Source of the DNA: Vibrio diabolicus
GTDB lineage: Bacteria > Pseudomonadota > Gammaproteobacteria > Enterobacterales > Vibrionaceae
Assembly: GCA_001048675.1 (NCBI GenBank)
Contig: CCKK01000004.1
Location: 19,086 to 83,085, forward strand
DNA length: 64,000 nt
Direction of reading: 5' to 3'
In this document: positions 27,330 to 37,794 of the stretch, in pieces
How positions within the stretch are numbered: the stretch's first letter is position 1
Layout of the letters: each line of letters starts with the position of its first letter
Program-made: the position numbers and the translations under genes
The notes under the pieces: generated by a model
What the model was told of the DNA's origin: nothing
What the model saw: only the letters and a program-made list of their open reading frames with translations
Databases searched by the model: none

Positions 27330-28071
27330 TTAGTAACTGGGAATGGCGATGCGTTTTTCGAGCCAACGAACGGCTTGGGATACGAATAGAATGAGCAACA
27401 AGTACTCCAAAACGAGGAAGGTATAAATCTCTAGGGGTAAGTACTCATTCACCACTAGCTCATTGGCACGGCGAGTGAGATCGCTTAAACCAATCACACT
27501 GACTAAAGAGCTCATCTTGAGGATGTAGACAAATTGATTGCCCAATGGTGGGAGAATTTGTCGAAACGCTTGGGGAAGAATTACCAAGCGCATCTTTTGC
27601 CAATAGCTTAAGCCCAAAGATTCAGCCGCTTCATGCTGGCCACGACTGATGGCTTGGATTCCGCCGCGAAACACCTCCGCCATAAACGCACTCTCAGCAA
27701 TGGTCAGTGCAATGACTCCTGCCCAAAAATAGATTAAGCGAGACATCCAACAGCGTTGGCATACCGTAATACACCCAAAGTAGTAAGACTAAAACAGGCA
27801 CTGAGCGGACTACCTCGACATAAATGCGGTTGATCCACTTCAAGTAGGGAGAGTTCGACAGAGCCGGTAGGGCGATGATTAAACCTAATGTCATCGCAAA
27901 TAACATACTGAGGAGTGATACTTGGATGGTGTCACTAAATCCGGCGATTAAAAACTTCAGATTGGTGAGTCCTTGCTCCGTGGAGGGATCGAGCACATAC
28001 CAGCCCCATTGATAATCTGAGCAACCTGTGAGCAACAGCAGCGAAATCAGCCATAGAGTTCGAAAGGTCAC
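27330..28071 (-). pseudogene. Amino-acid ABC transporter permease, frameshifted
   Basis: Two overlapping minus-strand frames together make one GltJ/HisM-type permease. The first (28071 to about 27730) starts MTFRTLWLISLLLLTGCSDY and contains ASN-SPYLKWINRIY and SVPVLVLLLWVYYGMP. The second continues AGVIALTIAESAFMAEVFRG with the EAA loop AAESLGLSYWQKMRLVILPQA and ends at 27330. Removing one base from the five-A run at 27725-27729 restores a 246-residue protein. It could be a true pseudogene or a sequencing error. An orphan binding protein is divergently encoded; no ATPase gene is nearby. Confidence 0.85.
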
Positions 28072-28186
28072 ATTTACTCCCTGAATTAACTAAAAAACTT
28101 CCATTGTTGCTGCTATGTTATCAATAGAGCTTTAATAAAGGTTAATCATTAAACCGCATAAGGTCATTATTTTTAAGGGAATAAAA

Positions 28187-28963
28187 ATGAAAAAGATTTT
28201 ACTAGCGCTAGGAATGTGTTTACTTGCTGCAACTCAAATTGCTCATGCTGAAAGCCGTCTTCAATCCATTTTAGACAGTGGTGTACTCCGTGTTGGAACG
28301 ACGGGAGATTGGAATCCGATGACGATGAAAGACCCTGCAACCAACAGTTATCGTGGCTTTGATATCGACGTAACGACAGAGCTTGCTAAAGATCTCGGTG
28401 TAAAAGTAGAGTATGTAGCCACGGATTGGAAGACACTAGTCAATGGCATTACCGCCAACAAATACGATATTACTGGCAGCGCGTCCCTGAATATGTCGCG
28501 CGCGAAAGTCGCTGGATACAGCCAACCGTATTTCTACCTTGCCTTTGTACCCGTTGTGCAAAAGAAAGATCTCGCCAAATTCTCTGATTGGGCAGATTTT
28601 AATACGCCTGATGTGAAAGTCGCGGCGACACTAGGAACGGTGCAAGAAAAAATGGTGAAAGAGTTTTTCCCGCTGGCTCAACACATTGTGATTGAAGCGC
28701 CAGCGCGCGACTTCCAAGAATTACTAGCTCGCAGGGCCGATGTATCGGTGACGTCCAATGTGGAAGCAGCGACGTTGGTGGACAAGTTTAAACAACTGGC
28801 GATAGTACCAGTGACCGCTCCGCGTAAACCGACACCAATTGCGATGCTGTTGCCGCAAAACGATCAAGTATGGATTAATTACATCAACCATTGGGTTGAG
28901 CTGAAAAAGACCCAAGGCTTTTTCAAGCTGACTGCCAAGAAGTGGGGGTTGAAAAGCTTATAA
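28187..28963 (+). CDS. Family-3 periplasmic solute-binding protein
   Basis: 258 residues with a clear signal peptide (about 1-21, MKKILLALGMCLLAATQIAHA). The mature start SRLQSILDSGVLRVGTTGDW, then YRGFDIDVTTELAKDLG and AARDFQELLARRADV-like segments, place it with amino-acid binding proteins and the related periplasmic cyclohexadienyl dehydratases (PheC). Which of the two it is cannot be settled by eye. It is divergent from the frameshifted permease, 115 bases apart, and probably forms one transport unit with it; the ATPase must come from elsewhere. Confidence 0.8.
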   Translation: MKKILLALGMCLLAATQIAHAESRLQSILDSGVLRVGTTGDWNPMTMKDPATNSYRGFDIDVTTELAKDLGVKVEYVATDWKTLVNGITANKYDITGSASLNMSRAKVAGYSQPYFYLAFVPVVQKKDLAKFSDWADFNTPDVKVAATLGTVQEKMVKEFFPLAQHIVIEAPARDFQELLARRADVSVTSNVEAATLVDKFKQLAIVPVTAPRKPTPIAMLLPQNDQVWINYINHWVELKKTQGFFKLTAKKWGLKSL

Positions 28964-28968
28964 ACAAA

Positions 28969-28996
28969 AAGAGCCGCATTATGCGGCTCTTTTTTA
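28969..28996. terminator. Bidirectional terminator, binding protein / punC
   Basis: Ten-base-pair stem (28969-28978 with 28982-28991) with A run before and T run after. It ends both the binding-protein gene and convergent punC. Confidence 0.88.
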
Positions 28997-29008
28997 TTAT
29001 CTGAACAA

Positions 29009-30214
29009 TTAAAGTTCGTCTTCACTCACTACACGAGCATTGTCTGGAGTCGTGAAGTGCTGAGACAATTCACGGTTAGATAAGATGTAACCCATCCAAA
29101 GACCACCCATACAGATGATGATTGCAACGCCCGTTACCATTTGAGCTTGGCTTGCCATTGCAGCAACTAATGCGCTTGATAGACTGCTCACAGTAATTTG
29201 TAAGCTGTTTTGCAGGCCTGCAGCTGTTGCAGGGCTTTGCTTAGCACTTGCCAACGCGCGGTTTACTACGATTGGGTATAGCGCACCATTGGCTACCGCA
29301 ATTAAACAGAAAGGCGCTAGAATTGGCCAGATAGAAGACAGTTCCCATTGTGAGGCAATGAATATCATTATTGCCGCGACACTAAATAGTCCAATCAATT
29401 GACGTAGAACTTTTTCATCACCAAATTTACGAACGCCGACTTTACCCAAGTAACCACCAGCCATAAACGCGATAGTTTGTGGGATAAAGCTCAAACCAAT
29501 ATCTTTTGCTTCATAGCCCAGTTGCGCCATGATTTCTGGCATACCAGTTAGGTAAGCAAAGAATGCAGCCGAAGCCGTCGCAAACATAAATACGTTGCCA
29601 AGGTATTTTTTAGAACTCAGCAGCGCTTTGATATCGGCAGACATACTGGTTTGTTTGATTTCTGCTTTCTCGTCTTTTTGGGCCATTGTCGCAAAGACCA
29701 AGAAGACACCAACTAGTGTTAGCGTAATAAAGATACTGTGCCAGCCGAAGTTATCTGCCAACACTACCCCTAATTGAGGTGCTAGTGCTGGTGATAGCGC
29801 GACTAACGGCATGATCGTTGCGAAAATTTGCTGACTGCTGCTTGAGTAGCGTTTAATGACCATGGCTTGCCAGATCACGGCTGGTGCACATACACCGATA
29901 GCTTGGATAAAGCGCAGTGTCAGTAGTTGCCATACTTGGTCACAGAAAGCCAAACCGAATGACGCGATAGTAAACAGCACTAACCCGGCCGCGAGTGTAT
30001 TGCGGTGGCCAAATTTATCGGATGCCAATCCCCACATTAGCTGGCCAACCGCCATACCAACTAGGAATACTGTTAAAGAGAGCGCTATTTGCTCAGGGCC
30101 TGTTGCAAAGTCGATTTCCATCGCTTTGAATGCTGGCAGATACATATCGGTAGCAACGAAGCCAAGCATCGATAATGCTGCCAGATAAATGAGCTGTAGT
30201 TTTGATATTTTCAT
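29009..30214 (-). CDS. punC: Purine nucleoside MFS transporter PunC (YdhC family)
   Basis: Major facilitator of the Bcr/CflA drug-resistance branch, 401 residues with about 12 hydrophobic segments. The N-terminus LQLIYLAALSMLGFVATDMY and the motif-A-like loop GLASDKFGHRN are visible. The assignment to PunC, rather than to a chloramphenicol exporter, rests on the divergent LysR gene that closely resembles E. coli PunR, the known punC activator. Substrate in E. coli is adenosine and related purine nucleosides. Confidence 0.82.
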   Translation of the reverse strand: MKISKLQLIYLAALSMLGFVATDMYLPAFKAMEIDFATGPEQIALSLTVFLVGMAVGQLMWGLASDKFGHRNTLAAGLVLFTIASFGLAFCDQVWQLLTLRFIQAIGVCAPAVIWQAMVIKRYSSSSQQIFATIMPLVALSPALAPQLGVVLADNFGWHSIFITLTLVGVFLVFATMAQKDEKAEIKQTSMSADIKALLSSKKYLGNVFMFATASAAFFAYLTGMPEIMAQLGYEAKDIGLSFIPQTIAFMAGGYLGKVGVRKFGDEKVLRQLIGLFSVAAIMIFIASQWELSSIWPILAPFCLIAVANGALYPIVVNRALASAKQSPATAAGLQNSLQITVSSLSSALVAAMASQAQMVTGVAIIICMGGLWMGYILSNRELSQHFTTPDNARVVSEDEL

Positions 30215-30366
30215 GATTCAACCAGTCAAATTATTTAATCATTTTTTAATCAACATCAGTTGGCGCCAACCCTGATTTATTTACCTTATTATTCTATTTT
30301 TCGATTTTAAGAAAATAAAACGCTAAAATTGTTGGTTATCAATCAAATTTTTTGAAAGGTTAAATC
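30215..30366. promoter_or_regulatory. punC-punR divergent control region
   Basis: 152-base AT-rich spacer between divergent punC and punR. A perfect 12-base palindrome GTTGGCGCCAAC at 30259-30270 stands out from the AT-rich surroundings and is a candidate operator for PunR or another dimeric regulator. LysR regulators usually bind T-N11-A motifs in such spacers. Confidence 0.45.
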
Positions 30367-31269
30367 ATGTTCTCTAAAGCGTCTCTGGAAATGCTGGATA
30401 CGGTTGCCCGTTTAGGCAGTTTCACCGCTGCGGCTGAGGTGCTGCATAAAGTCCCTTCAGCCATCAGTTATGGAGTAAGGCAGGTCGAGCAAGATTTAGA
30501 TGTGGTGCTGTTTCGACGCTTACCGAGGAAAGTGGAGTTAACTCCAGCAGGTGAGCTTTTTATGGCTGAGGCGCGCTCTTTGCTGCGTCAAATGGAAGAG
30601 GTGAAAGCACAAACACGCCGAGCCGCTCAGGGATGGAAGAGTACATTAAAACTGACCTTAGATAACGTGGTGAAACTGGAGAAGCTAAAACCTTTGGTGG
30701 AAGATTTTTATCGCGAGTTTGAATTTGCTGAATTGCAGATCAATATGGAGGTCTTCAATGGTTCTTGGGAAGCTATAGCACAAGGGCGAGCCGATATTGT
30801 CGTTGGAGCCACGTCTGCGGTTCCCGTTGGTGGAGATTTTGAAGTCAAAGATATGGGCGTATTGGATTGGGCATTTGTGATGTCTCCCGCTCATCCCTGT
30901 GTTCGCCAACAAGTGCTTACTGAAGAGTTTGTGAGTCAATTTCCGGCGATCTGCCTTGATGATACTTCGAACGTGCTGCCAAAGCGCCATACTGGCCATT
31001 ATCCGCAACAACGCCGATTGTTACTACCCAACTGGTACAGTGCAATTGAATGTTTGAAAAATGGAGTTGGCGTGGGTTATATGCCACGTCATATTGCAAC
31101 GCCACTGATCAATGATGGTGTGCTGGTGGAGAAGGTGATGCCAGATGATAAGCCGCTCAGTCATTGTTGTTTGGTCTGGCGCAAAGATGATAATCATAAA
31201 TTGATCCAATGGATGGTGGATTACCTAGGATCGCCTAATCAACTACATCAAGATTGGTTACAGTCATAA
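30367..31269 (+). CDS. punR: LysR-type regulator PunR (YdhB family)
   Basis: 300 residues. An N-terminal winged helix-turn-helix (residues about 1-60, VARLGSFTAAAEVLHKVPSA) is followed by a LysR substrate domain. Several stretches match what I recall of E. coli PunR, such as EVFNGSWEA, IVVGATSAVPVGG and the ending with DYLGS. In E. coli it activates punC on sensing adenosine. Placement divergent to punC supports this. Confidence 0.85.
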   Translation: MFSKASLEMLDTVARLGSFTAAAEVLHKVPSAISYGVRQVEQDLDVVLFRRLPRKVELTPAGELFMAEARSLLRQMEEVKAQTRRAAQGWKSTLKLTLDNVVKLEKLKPLVEDFYREFEFAELQINMEVFNGSWEAIAQGRADIVVGATSAVPVGGDFEVKDMGVLDWAFVMSPAHPCVRQQVLTEEFVSQFPAICLDDTSNVLPKRHTGHYPQQRRLLLPNWYSAIECLKNGVGVGYMPRHIATPLINDGVLVEKVMPDDKPLSHCCLVWRKDDNHKLIQWMVDYLGSPNQLHQDWLQS

Positions 31270-31270
31270 A

Positions 31271-31298
31271 AAAACACCTCGCAATAGCGAGGTGTTTT
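31271..31298. terminator. Bidirectional terminator, punR / ilvA
   Basis: Twelve-base-pair perfect stem (31271-31282 with 31287-31298, loop AATA) with flanking A and T tracts, shared by convergent punR and the ilv operon. Confidence 0.9.
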
Positions 31299-31324
31299 AT
31301 TTGATATGTTTGGAGCGTGGCGTT

Positions 31325-32872
31325 TTATGACAGGAAGAACTTGTAAGACGGGTTGTCTGTTTCGTCTTTGCATTGATAGCCAAGTTCGCGCAAATGTGCC
31401 GAAAACTGAGCTAAATCTCCTTCATCTAACTCGAAACCACATAAAACGCGTCCGTAGTCTGCGCCGTGGTTACGGTAGTTGAACAAGCTAATATTCCAAT
31501 GGGTACCAAGAGTGCTTAAGAATTTCAGCAAGGCACCTGGGTACTCTGGAAATTCAAAGCTGTAGAGTCGCTCTTTGAGTTGCTTCGATGGCTTCCCGCC
31601 GATCATGTAGCGAACGTGTAGCTTCGCCATTTCATCGTCAGAAAGGTCAACCACCGGATAGCCACCTTCACGTAGATCGTGAATGATGTTTTCCAACTCT
31701 TCTTGACCGCCTTGCAGACGGACACCGACAAAGATATTAGCGAGTTCGTCATCGTTATAGCGGTAGTTAAACTCCGTTACGGCACGACCGCCAATCAAGT
31801 TACAGAATTCAAAGAACGCTCCTTGGCGTTCAGGGATCGTCACTGCCAATAAACCTTCACGTTTTTCACCTAACTCGCAGCGTTCAGAAACATAACGCAG
31901 ACCGTGGAAGTTGGTGTTTGCGCCAGACAGTACCGTGCCTAGGTTTTTGTCTTTCAGCTTGTTCTGTTCAGCAAATTTCTTCAAACCGGCCAGAGCAAGC
32001 GCACCCGAAGGCTCAGCAATCGCACGGGTATCTTCAAAGATGTCTTTTACGGCTGCGCAGATTTCATCACTAGAGACCGCAATATGGCCATCAATGTACT
32101 TCTGGCACAGACGGAAAGTCTCTTCACCAATGCGCTTTACTGCGACGCCATCGGCAAACATGCTGACTTGGTCTAGTACGACAGGTTCACCAGCATCCAG
32201 CGCGGCTTTAAGACAAGATGAGTCTTCCGGCTCTACAGCAATGACTTTGATTTCTGGCATGAGCTGCTTCACGAGTACCGCAACACCGGCAGCTAAACCG
32301 CCACCACCGACAGGAACAAAGATGTAATCAAGGTGACCATTTTGCTGCAGCATTTCCATACCGATGGTGCCTTGACCTGCAATCACCAGTGGGTGATCGA
32401 AAGGAGGGACAAAAGTGTAACCATATTGCTCTGACAAACGTTCGGCTTCTGCTTTTGCTTCATCAAAGTTGCTGCCGTGTAGTACCACATTGCCACCAAA
32501 GCTGCGTACTGCGTCGACTTTGATATCCGGCGTGGTCTTTGGCATCACGATGGTAGTTTTGATGCCCAGCTTAGTGCCAGACAGCGCCATGCCTTGAGCG
32601 TGGTTACCTGCCGATGCTGCGATGACACCAGCGGCTTTCTGCGCTTCAGATAAACTCGCCACCATGTTGTATGCACCGCGCAATTTGAACGAGTGCACGG
32701 GTTGGCGATCTTCACGCTTGATCTGCACATTATTCCCGATACGTGCAGATAAACGAGGCATTTCTTGCAGTGGCGTCACTGTTGCTACTTCATAAACAGG
32801 TGCGCGAAGGATTTGGCGCAGATAATCTGCGCCAGTTTGGTTCACTTGTTTTTCGGGTTGAGCTTCCATCAT
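31325..32872 (-). CDS. ilvA: Threonine deaminase, biosynthetic (IlvA)
   Basis: PLP enzyme converting threonine to 2-oxobutanoate, the first committed step to isoleucine; feedback inhibited by Ile. 515 residues (E. coli 514). The PLP lysine is in HSFKLRGAYNM near residue 63, the glycine-rich phosphate loop is PVGGGGLAAGVA, and the C-terminal half carries two ACT-like regulatory domains (from about 330). The allosteric domain marks it as the biosynthetic rather than catabolic enzyme. Last gene of the ilv operon, two bases after ilvD. Confidence 0.97.
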   Translation of the reverse strand: MMEAQPEKQVNQTGADYLRQILRAPVYEVATVTPLQEMPRLSARIGNNVQIKREDRQPVHSFKLRGAYNMVASLSEAQKAAGVIAASAGNHAQGMALSGTKLGIKTTIVMPKTTPDIKVDAVRSFGGNVVLHGSNFDEAKAEAERLSEQYGYTFVPPFDHPLVIAGQGTIGMEMLQQNGHLDYIFVPVGGGGLAAGVAVLVKQLMPEIKVIAVEPEDSSCLKAALDAGEPVVLDQVSMFADGVAVKRIGEETFRLCQKYIDGHIAVSSDEICAAVKDIFEDTRAIAEPSGALALAGLKKFAEQNKLKDKNLGTVLSGANTNFHGLRYVSERCELGEKREGLLAVTIPERQGAFFEFCNLIGGRAVTEFNYRYNDDELANIFVGVRLQGGQEELENIIHDLREGGYPVVDLSDDEMAKLHVRYMIGGKPSKQLKERLYSFEFPEYPGALLKFLSTLGTHWNISLFNYRNHGADYGRVLCGFELDEGDLAQFSAHLRELGYQCKDETDNPSYKFFLS

Positions 32873-32874
32873 TG

Positions 32875-34716
32875 CTAGCCCTCTAGCTTCGACTTGTCTC
32901 GTACTGCACCCTTGTCAGCACTGGTGGCCATGCTCGCGTACGCTTTAAGTGCAAAGGAAACTTCTCTTTGACGATCAACAGGTTTCCAGCCAAGTTCGTC
33001 TTGTTTTGCACGGCGCTCTGCAAGTTCCTGTTCAGACACTTCGAGTGAAATTGAACGGTTCGGAATATCAATCGCGATCATATCGCCCGGTTTCACCAGT
33101 CCAATAGCACCGCCGTTAGCGGCTTCAGGAGAAGCATGGCCGATAGAGAGTCCTGATGTACCTCCAGAGAAGCGGCCATCTGTTAATAACGCACACTCTT
33201 TACCAAGGCCCATCGATTTTAGGTAAGTGGTTGGGTAAAGCATTTCTTGCATGCCCGGACCACCCTTAGGGCCCTCGTAACGGATAACAACCACGTCACC
33301 TGCTTTGACTTTGCCACCCAAGATGCCTTCCACCGCATCTTCTTGGCTCTCAAATACCACGGCTGGGCCAGTGAACTTATGAATGCTTTCATCAACACCA
33401 GCTGTCTTAACGATACAACCATCTAATGCGATGTTGCCTGATAGAACGGCTAGGCCACCTTCTTGGCTGAAGGCGTTGTCTTTCGCGCGAATACAACCTT
33501 CTGCACGGTCGTCATCAAGGCGATCCCAACGACAATCTTGCGAGAACGCTTGGGTGGTACGAATACCCGCAGGGCCTGCGCGGTAGAACTTAAGTACCTC
33601 TTCGTCTTCCGTTTGGATGATGTCGTATTTTGCCAACTGCTCTTTCATTGAAAGACCCAGTACGGTGCGAGCATCATTGTGCAGTAGACCGGCACGGTCA
33701 AGCTCACCAAGAATCGCCATTACGCCACCTGCGCGGTGTACGTCTTCCATGTGATATTTCTGGGTAGATGGTGCCACTTTACATAGGTGTGGTACTTGAC
33801 GTGATAGGCGATCGATATCTTCCATATCGAAATCCACTTCACCTTCTTGCGCTGCAGCTAACAGGTGCAAAATGGTGTTGGTTGAACCACCCATGGCGAT
33901 ATCCAGTGCCATTGCATTTTCGAAGGCATCATAAGTTGCGATGTTGCGTGGCAACGCGGATTCGTCATCTTGCTCGTAGTAACGGCGAGTCAGTTCAACA
34001 ATGCGTCGGCCCGCGTTAAGGAATAGTTGTTCACGATCAGCGTGAGTCGCCAGCATAGAACCGTTGCCCGGCTGAGAAAGACCCAGCGCTTCCGTTAGAC
34101 AGTTCATCGAGTTTGCCGTGAACATGCCTGAACACGATCCACAGGTTGGACACGCGCTGCGTTCGATCTGCTCGCTTTGCTCATCAGATACTTTTGGATC
34201 CGCGCCTTGGATCATTGCATCAACAAGGTCTAGTTTGATGATCTGATCAGAAAGCTTGGTTTTACCTGCTTCCATCGGGCCACCAGAAACAAAGATAACT
34301 GGGATGTTAAGACGCATAGATGCCATTAACATTCCCGGAGTGATTTTGTCACAGTTAGAGATACACACCATGGCATCGGCACAGTGTGCATTCACCATGT
34401 ACTCTACTGAGTCTGCAATCAGCTCACGCGATGGCAGTGAATACAGCATGCCGCCGTGACCCATTGCGATACCATCATCGACCGCGATGGTGTTGAACTC
34501 TTTCGCGATGCCGCCGGCTTTTTCGATTTCACGTGCGACAAGCTGACCCATGTCTTTAAGATGTACGTGACCCGGAACAAATTGAGTAAACGAGTTCACC
34601 ACGGCGATGATTGGTTTACCGAAGTCTTCTTCTTTCACACCCGTTGCACGCCACAGCGCGCGTGCCCCCGCCATGTTACGACCATGTGTGGTGGTAGCTG
34701 ATCTATATTTTGGCAT
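32875..34716 (-). CDS. ilvD: Dihydroxy-acid dehydratase
   Basis: Iron-sulfur dehydratase producing the 2-keto acids of valine and isoleucine synthesis; 613 residues. Cluster cysteines appear in [12 protein letters not shown] (near residue 122) and in [19 protein letters not shown] (near 195). [19 protein letters not shown] is the other hallmark. The start [19 protein letters not shown] is canonical. Between ilvE and ilvA in the usual order. Confidence 0.98.
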   Translation of the reverse strand: MPKYRSATTTHGRNMAGARALWRATGVKEEDFGKPIIAVVNSFTQFVPGHVHLKDMGQLVAREIEKAGGIAKEFNTIAVDDGIAMGHGGMLYSLPSRELIADSVEYMVNAHCADAMVCISNCDKITPGMLMASMRLNIPVIFVSGGPMEAGKTKLSDQIIKLDLVDAMIQGADPKVSDEQSEQIERSACPTCGSCSGMFTANSMNCLTEALGLSQPGNGSMLATHADREQLFLNAGRRIVELTRRYYEQDDESALPRNIATYDAFENAMALDIAMGGSTNTILHLLAAAQEGEVDFDMEDIDRLSRQVPHLCKVAPSTQKYHMEDVHRAGGVMAILGELDRAGLLHNDARTVLGLSMKEQLAKYDIIQTEDEEVLKFYRAGPAGIRTTQAFSQDCRWDRLDDDRAEGCIRAKDNAFSQEGGLAVLSGNIALDGCIVKTAGVDESIHKFTGPAVVFESQEDAVEGILGGKVKAGDVVVIRYEGPKGGPGMQEMLYPTTYLKSMGLGKECALLTDGRFSGGTSGLSIGHASPEAANGGAIGLVKPGDMIAIDIPNRSISLEVSEQELAERRAKQDELGWKPVDRQREVSFALKAYASMATSADKGAVRDKSKLEG

Positions 34717-34730
34717 TTCTTAAATCCTTC

Positions 34731-35669
34731 TTACTTCTGTTCTGGGTACACATAGTCTAACCAGCCCCACTTATCTTCCGTGGTGCCGTCAAATAGGCCA
34801 AAGTAGGCTGCTTGTAGTTCTTTAGTGATTGGGCCGCGTTTACCTGTGCCCACTTCAATTTTGTCGATGGTTGCCACTGGCACAATTTCAGCCGCAGTAC
34901 CTGTCATGAAGACTTCATCGGCAAGGTAAAGGGCTTCACGAGCAATGTTCGCTTCACGCACTTCGTAGCCTTTATCGCGTGCAATCGTCATGATCGAGTC
35001 ACGAGTGATGCCCGGTAGAATCGCGCTAGTTGCTGGTGGTGTGGTGATTACGCCATCTTTGATAACGAAGATGTTTTCACCGGCGCCTTCCGATAGGTAA
35101 CCATCTACGCTTAGCGCAATACCTTCGTCGTAACCGTGACGACGCGCTTCACCACCAACCAGTAGTGAAGATAGGTAGTTACCGCCTGCTTTAGCCGCAG
35201 TTGGGATGGTGTTTGGTGCCGCGCGGTTCCAGCTTGAAATCATCGCATCGACACCTTTTTCTAGCGCTTCTTCGCCTAAGTAAGAGCCCCAAGGAAATGC
35301 CGCAATGATTAGATCCATTTCAGTGCCAACTGGTGGGCACACGCCCAAACCAACATTACCGACAAAACCTAATGGACGAATGTAAGCACTATCGAGTTTG
35401 TTTTGGCGCAGTGTTTCGCGGGTAGCTTCCATGATTTCTTCTACAGAAAAAGGGATCGGGAAACGGTAAATCTTGGCGGAATCTTTTAAACGTTGTGCAT
35501 GCTCACGGTGACGGAAGACAATTGGGCCTTTTGGTGTGTTGTAACAGCGCACGCCTTCAAACACGGATGTACCATAGTGCATTGCGTGAGTCAGAACGTG
35601 AACGTTAGCCTCTGCCCATGGAACCATCTCACCATTAAACCAAATGAAATCTGCAGTTTTCGTTGCCAT
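34731..35669 (-). CDS. ilvE: Branched-chain amino-acid aminotransferase
   Basis: Fold-type IV PLP transaminase performing the last step to Ile, Val and Leu; 312 residues. The PLP lysine is in TAAKAGGNYLSSLLVGGEA, and the domain start DFIWFNGEMVPWAEA is typical. It is 14 bases upstream of ilvD in the direction of transcription. Confidence 0.97.
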   Translation of the reverse strand: MATKTADFIWFNGEMVPWAEANVHVLTHAMHYGTSVFEGVRCYNTPKGPIVFRHREHAQRLKDSAKIYRFPIPFSVEEIMEATRETLRQNKLDSAYIRPLGFVGNVGLGVCPPVGTEMDLIIAAFPWGSYLGEEALEKGVDAMISSWNRAAPNTIPTAAKAGGNYLSSLLVGGEARRHGYDEGIALSVDGYLSEGAGENIFVIKDGVITTPPATSAILPGITRDSIMTIARDKGYEVREANIAREALYLADEVFMTGTAAEIVPVATIDKIEVGTGKRGPITKELQAAYFGLFDGTTEDKWGWLDYVYPEQK

Positions 35670-35681
35670 TTGTTGCCTTCC

Positions 35682-35966
35682 TTATGCACTTACGTGTTGT
35701 TGTAAGTTGTGATTTGGCAGTTCATCGTTGCGGATTTTTAGCACCTCAACCTTACGAACGTCCCACAACTTCTCTATTTGATTGATCAAAAACGAGATTG
35801 GTCGATCGCTGTCGACGATGATCTCGACGCTGGCTACTTTGCTTTCGTGGTTTTGCGTAGCAGCGACTTGTTTGATCACGAAGCCTCGGTGACGAATCAC
35901 ACGTAGAACGCGCTCCAACAGTACCGGTTTGTCATCGGCTTTGATGTCGAGTAAATATCTGTCCAT
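35682..35966 (-). CDS. ilvM: Acetolactate synthase II small subunit
   Basis: Regulatory ACT-domain subunit for IlvG, 94 residues (E. coli 87). It shows the single ACT fold LLDIKADDKPVLLERVLRVI followed by RHRGFVIKQVAA. It sits directly after ilvG (11 bases) and 12 bases before ilvE. Confidence 0.94.
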   Translation of the reverse strand: MDRYLLDIKADDKPVLLERVLRVIRHRGFVIKQVAATQNHESKVASVEIIVDSDRPISFLINQIEKLWDVRKVEVLKIRNDELPNHNLQQHVSA

Positions 35967-35977
35967 GCGATTGTCTC

Positions 35978-37624
35978 CTATGTATTTTCCAACATATCAC
36001 TGTTTGATGCGCCAGGTGGCACCAATGGCCACACGTTTTCTTCTTCATCAATCAAAACGTGAAGCATGTAAGAAGTTTCACTCGCTAGCATCTCTTTGAG
36101 AGCAGGTTCGACTTCTTCTTTCTTGGTGATGGTTTTGCCCGGGATATCGAACGCTTTGGCAAGCATCACGAAGTCTGGGTTGTCATCAAGAATGGTTTCA
36201 CTGTGGCGACCGTCGAAAAACAGCGACTGCCATTGGCGAACCATGCCAAGACGTTGGTTATTAAGAAGGACAATCTTCACTGGAATCTGACGACGCTTCA
36301 GCGTGCCCAATTCCTGCACGTTCATCATAAATGAACCGTCACCTGTAATAAGGATAGACTGATCATCAGGACGTGCGACTGCTGCACCCATCGCTGCTGG
36401 CAAGCCAAAGCCCATGGTGCCAAGGCCAGCAGAAGTGATGAAATTTTGTGGTTCGCGTGGCTGGATATGTTGCGCTGCCCACATCTGGTGCTGACCTACA
36501 TCAGTCGAGACAATTGAGCTGTCTGGCATCATGTCTGACAGTTGTTTAAGCAATAGCGGTGCGTAGATTAACTCGCCCGGGTGGTCGTAACGCCACTTAA
36601 AGCCGCTACGCAGACTTTCACTGTGATGTACCCACGGTGAGATATCTTGAGTCAGCTCTAGCTGAGGAAGAATGGTGTTGATGTCGCCACGCAATGGTGC
36701 GTTGGCGTGGCGCAGTTTATGAATCTCCGCAGCATCAATGTCGATGTGAATCACTTTCGCATTTGGTGCAAACGTGTCGAGCTTACCCGTCACACGGTCA
36801 TCAAAGCGTGCGCCAACCACGATCAATAGATCGGCTTCTTGAACCACTAGGTTAGCGGCTTTGGTGCCGTGCATGCCCAACATACCAAGATAGTGAGGGT
36901 CATGGCGTTCAATGGTACCGAGGCCTTTTAGTGTGCTAACTGCTGGCATTGGGTTTAAGCGAAGGAATTCGCGTACTGCATCGGTTGCTTTAGCGAGTTG
37001 CACGCCACCACCAACATACAACACTGGGCGAGTTGAGGCTGCCAGTACATCTTGTGCGCGCTTAATGTCTTCAGCGCTGACATCTTCGATTGCAGGCGCT
37101 ACGTATGGAGGCAGTAGATCTGTTGGGGTTTGAGCCAGTTGAACGTCTTTGGCGATATCGACAATGACTGGACCCGGACGACCCGTTTTGGCCACTTCAA
37201 ACGCTTCGGCTAGCGTTGGTGCTAGGTCTTCAATTTCGGTCACGAGATAGCTGTGTTTAGTACAGGCTAGGGACATTCCGATCACATCCATTTCTTGGAA
37301 TGCATCGGTACCGATATGAGAGCTAGCAACCTGGCCTGTGATGGCAACTAGAGGTACGGAGTCAAGGAAAGCGTCGGCAAGGCCGGTAACAAGGTTAGTG
37401 GCCCCTGGGCCGGAAGTTGCCATGCATACAGCAACGTCTTGAGTGGAACGAGCCATACCAATTGCGGCCATGGCGGCCCCTTGCTCATGACGGCATAGGA
37501 TGTGTTCCACCCCTCCGTCATACAAAGCATCGTAGATTGGCATGATGGCCCCGCCAGGGTAGCCAAAAACGGTTTCGATGCCTTGCTGTCTTAAAGCGGC
37601 TACGACAAGTTGTGCACCAGTCAT
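35978..37624 (-). CDS. ilvG: Acetolactate synthase II large subunit
   Basis: Thiamine-diphosphate enzyme that condenses pyruvate into acetolactate or acetohydroxybutyrate; 548 residues. The catalytic Glu lies in [16 protein letters not shown], and the ThDP-Mg motif is [18 protein letters not shown]. The frame is intact, unlike E. coli K-12, where ilvG carries a frameshift. First structural gene after the ilvL leader and attenuator, with a 130-base untranslated stretch between. Confidence 0.97.
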   Translation of the reverse strand: MTGAQLVVAALRQQGIETVFGYPGGAIMPIYDALYDGGVEHILCRHEQGAAMAAIGMARSTQDVAVCMATSGPGATNLVTGLADAFLDSVPLVAITGQVASSHIGTDAFQEMDVIGMSLACTKHSYLVTEIEDLAPTLAEAFEVAKTGRPGPVIVDIAKDVQLAQTPTDLLPPYVAPAIEDVSAEDIKRAQDVLAASTRPVLYVGGGVQLAKATDAVREFLRLNPMPAVSTLKGLGTIERHDPHYLGMLGMHGTKAANLVVQEADLLIVVGARFDDRVTGKLDTFAPNAKVIHIDIDAAEIHKLRHANAPLRGDINTILPQLELTQDISPWVHHSESLRSGFKWRYDHPGELIYAPLLLKQLSDMMPDSSIVSTDVGQHQMWAAQHIQPREPQNFITSAGLGTMGFGLPAAMGAAVARPDDQSILITGDGSFMMNVQELGTLKRRQIPVKIVLLNNQRLGMVRQWQSLFFDGRHSETILDDNPDFVMLAKAFDIPGKTITKKEEVEPALKEMLASETSYMLHVLIDEEENVWPLVPPGASNSDMLENT

Positions 37625-37746
37625 CGTAAACCTCCTTTGCTACGTTGTGGCTCGTAGCGATTGCCATATTTATTGCACTTCATGTGCACTCCCATTCTTC
37701 CCGTTAAACTGTCCGAGGGTTAGACAGATGACAACTTGTAGTTAGT

Positions 37747-37783
37747 AAAAAAACCCCCGGACTTTTCAGTGCGGGGGTTTTTT
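37747..37783 (-). terminator. ilv operon attenuator
   Basis: GC stem CCCCCG/CGGGGG (37754-37759 with 37772-37777) is flanked by seven As and six Ts, so on the minus strand it ends in a T run. It lies 12 bases after the ilvL stop and 123 before ilvG, the position of a ribosome-mediated attenuator that stops transcription when branched-chain aminoacyl-tRNAs are plentiful. Confidence 0.88.
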
Positions 37784-37794
37784 GTAATTTGTGG

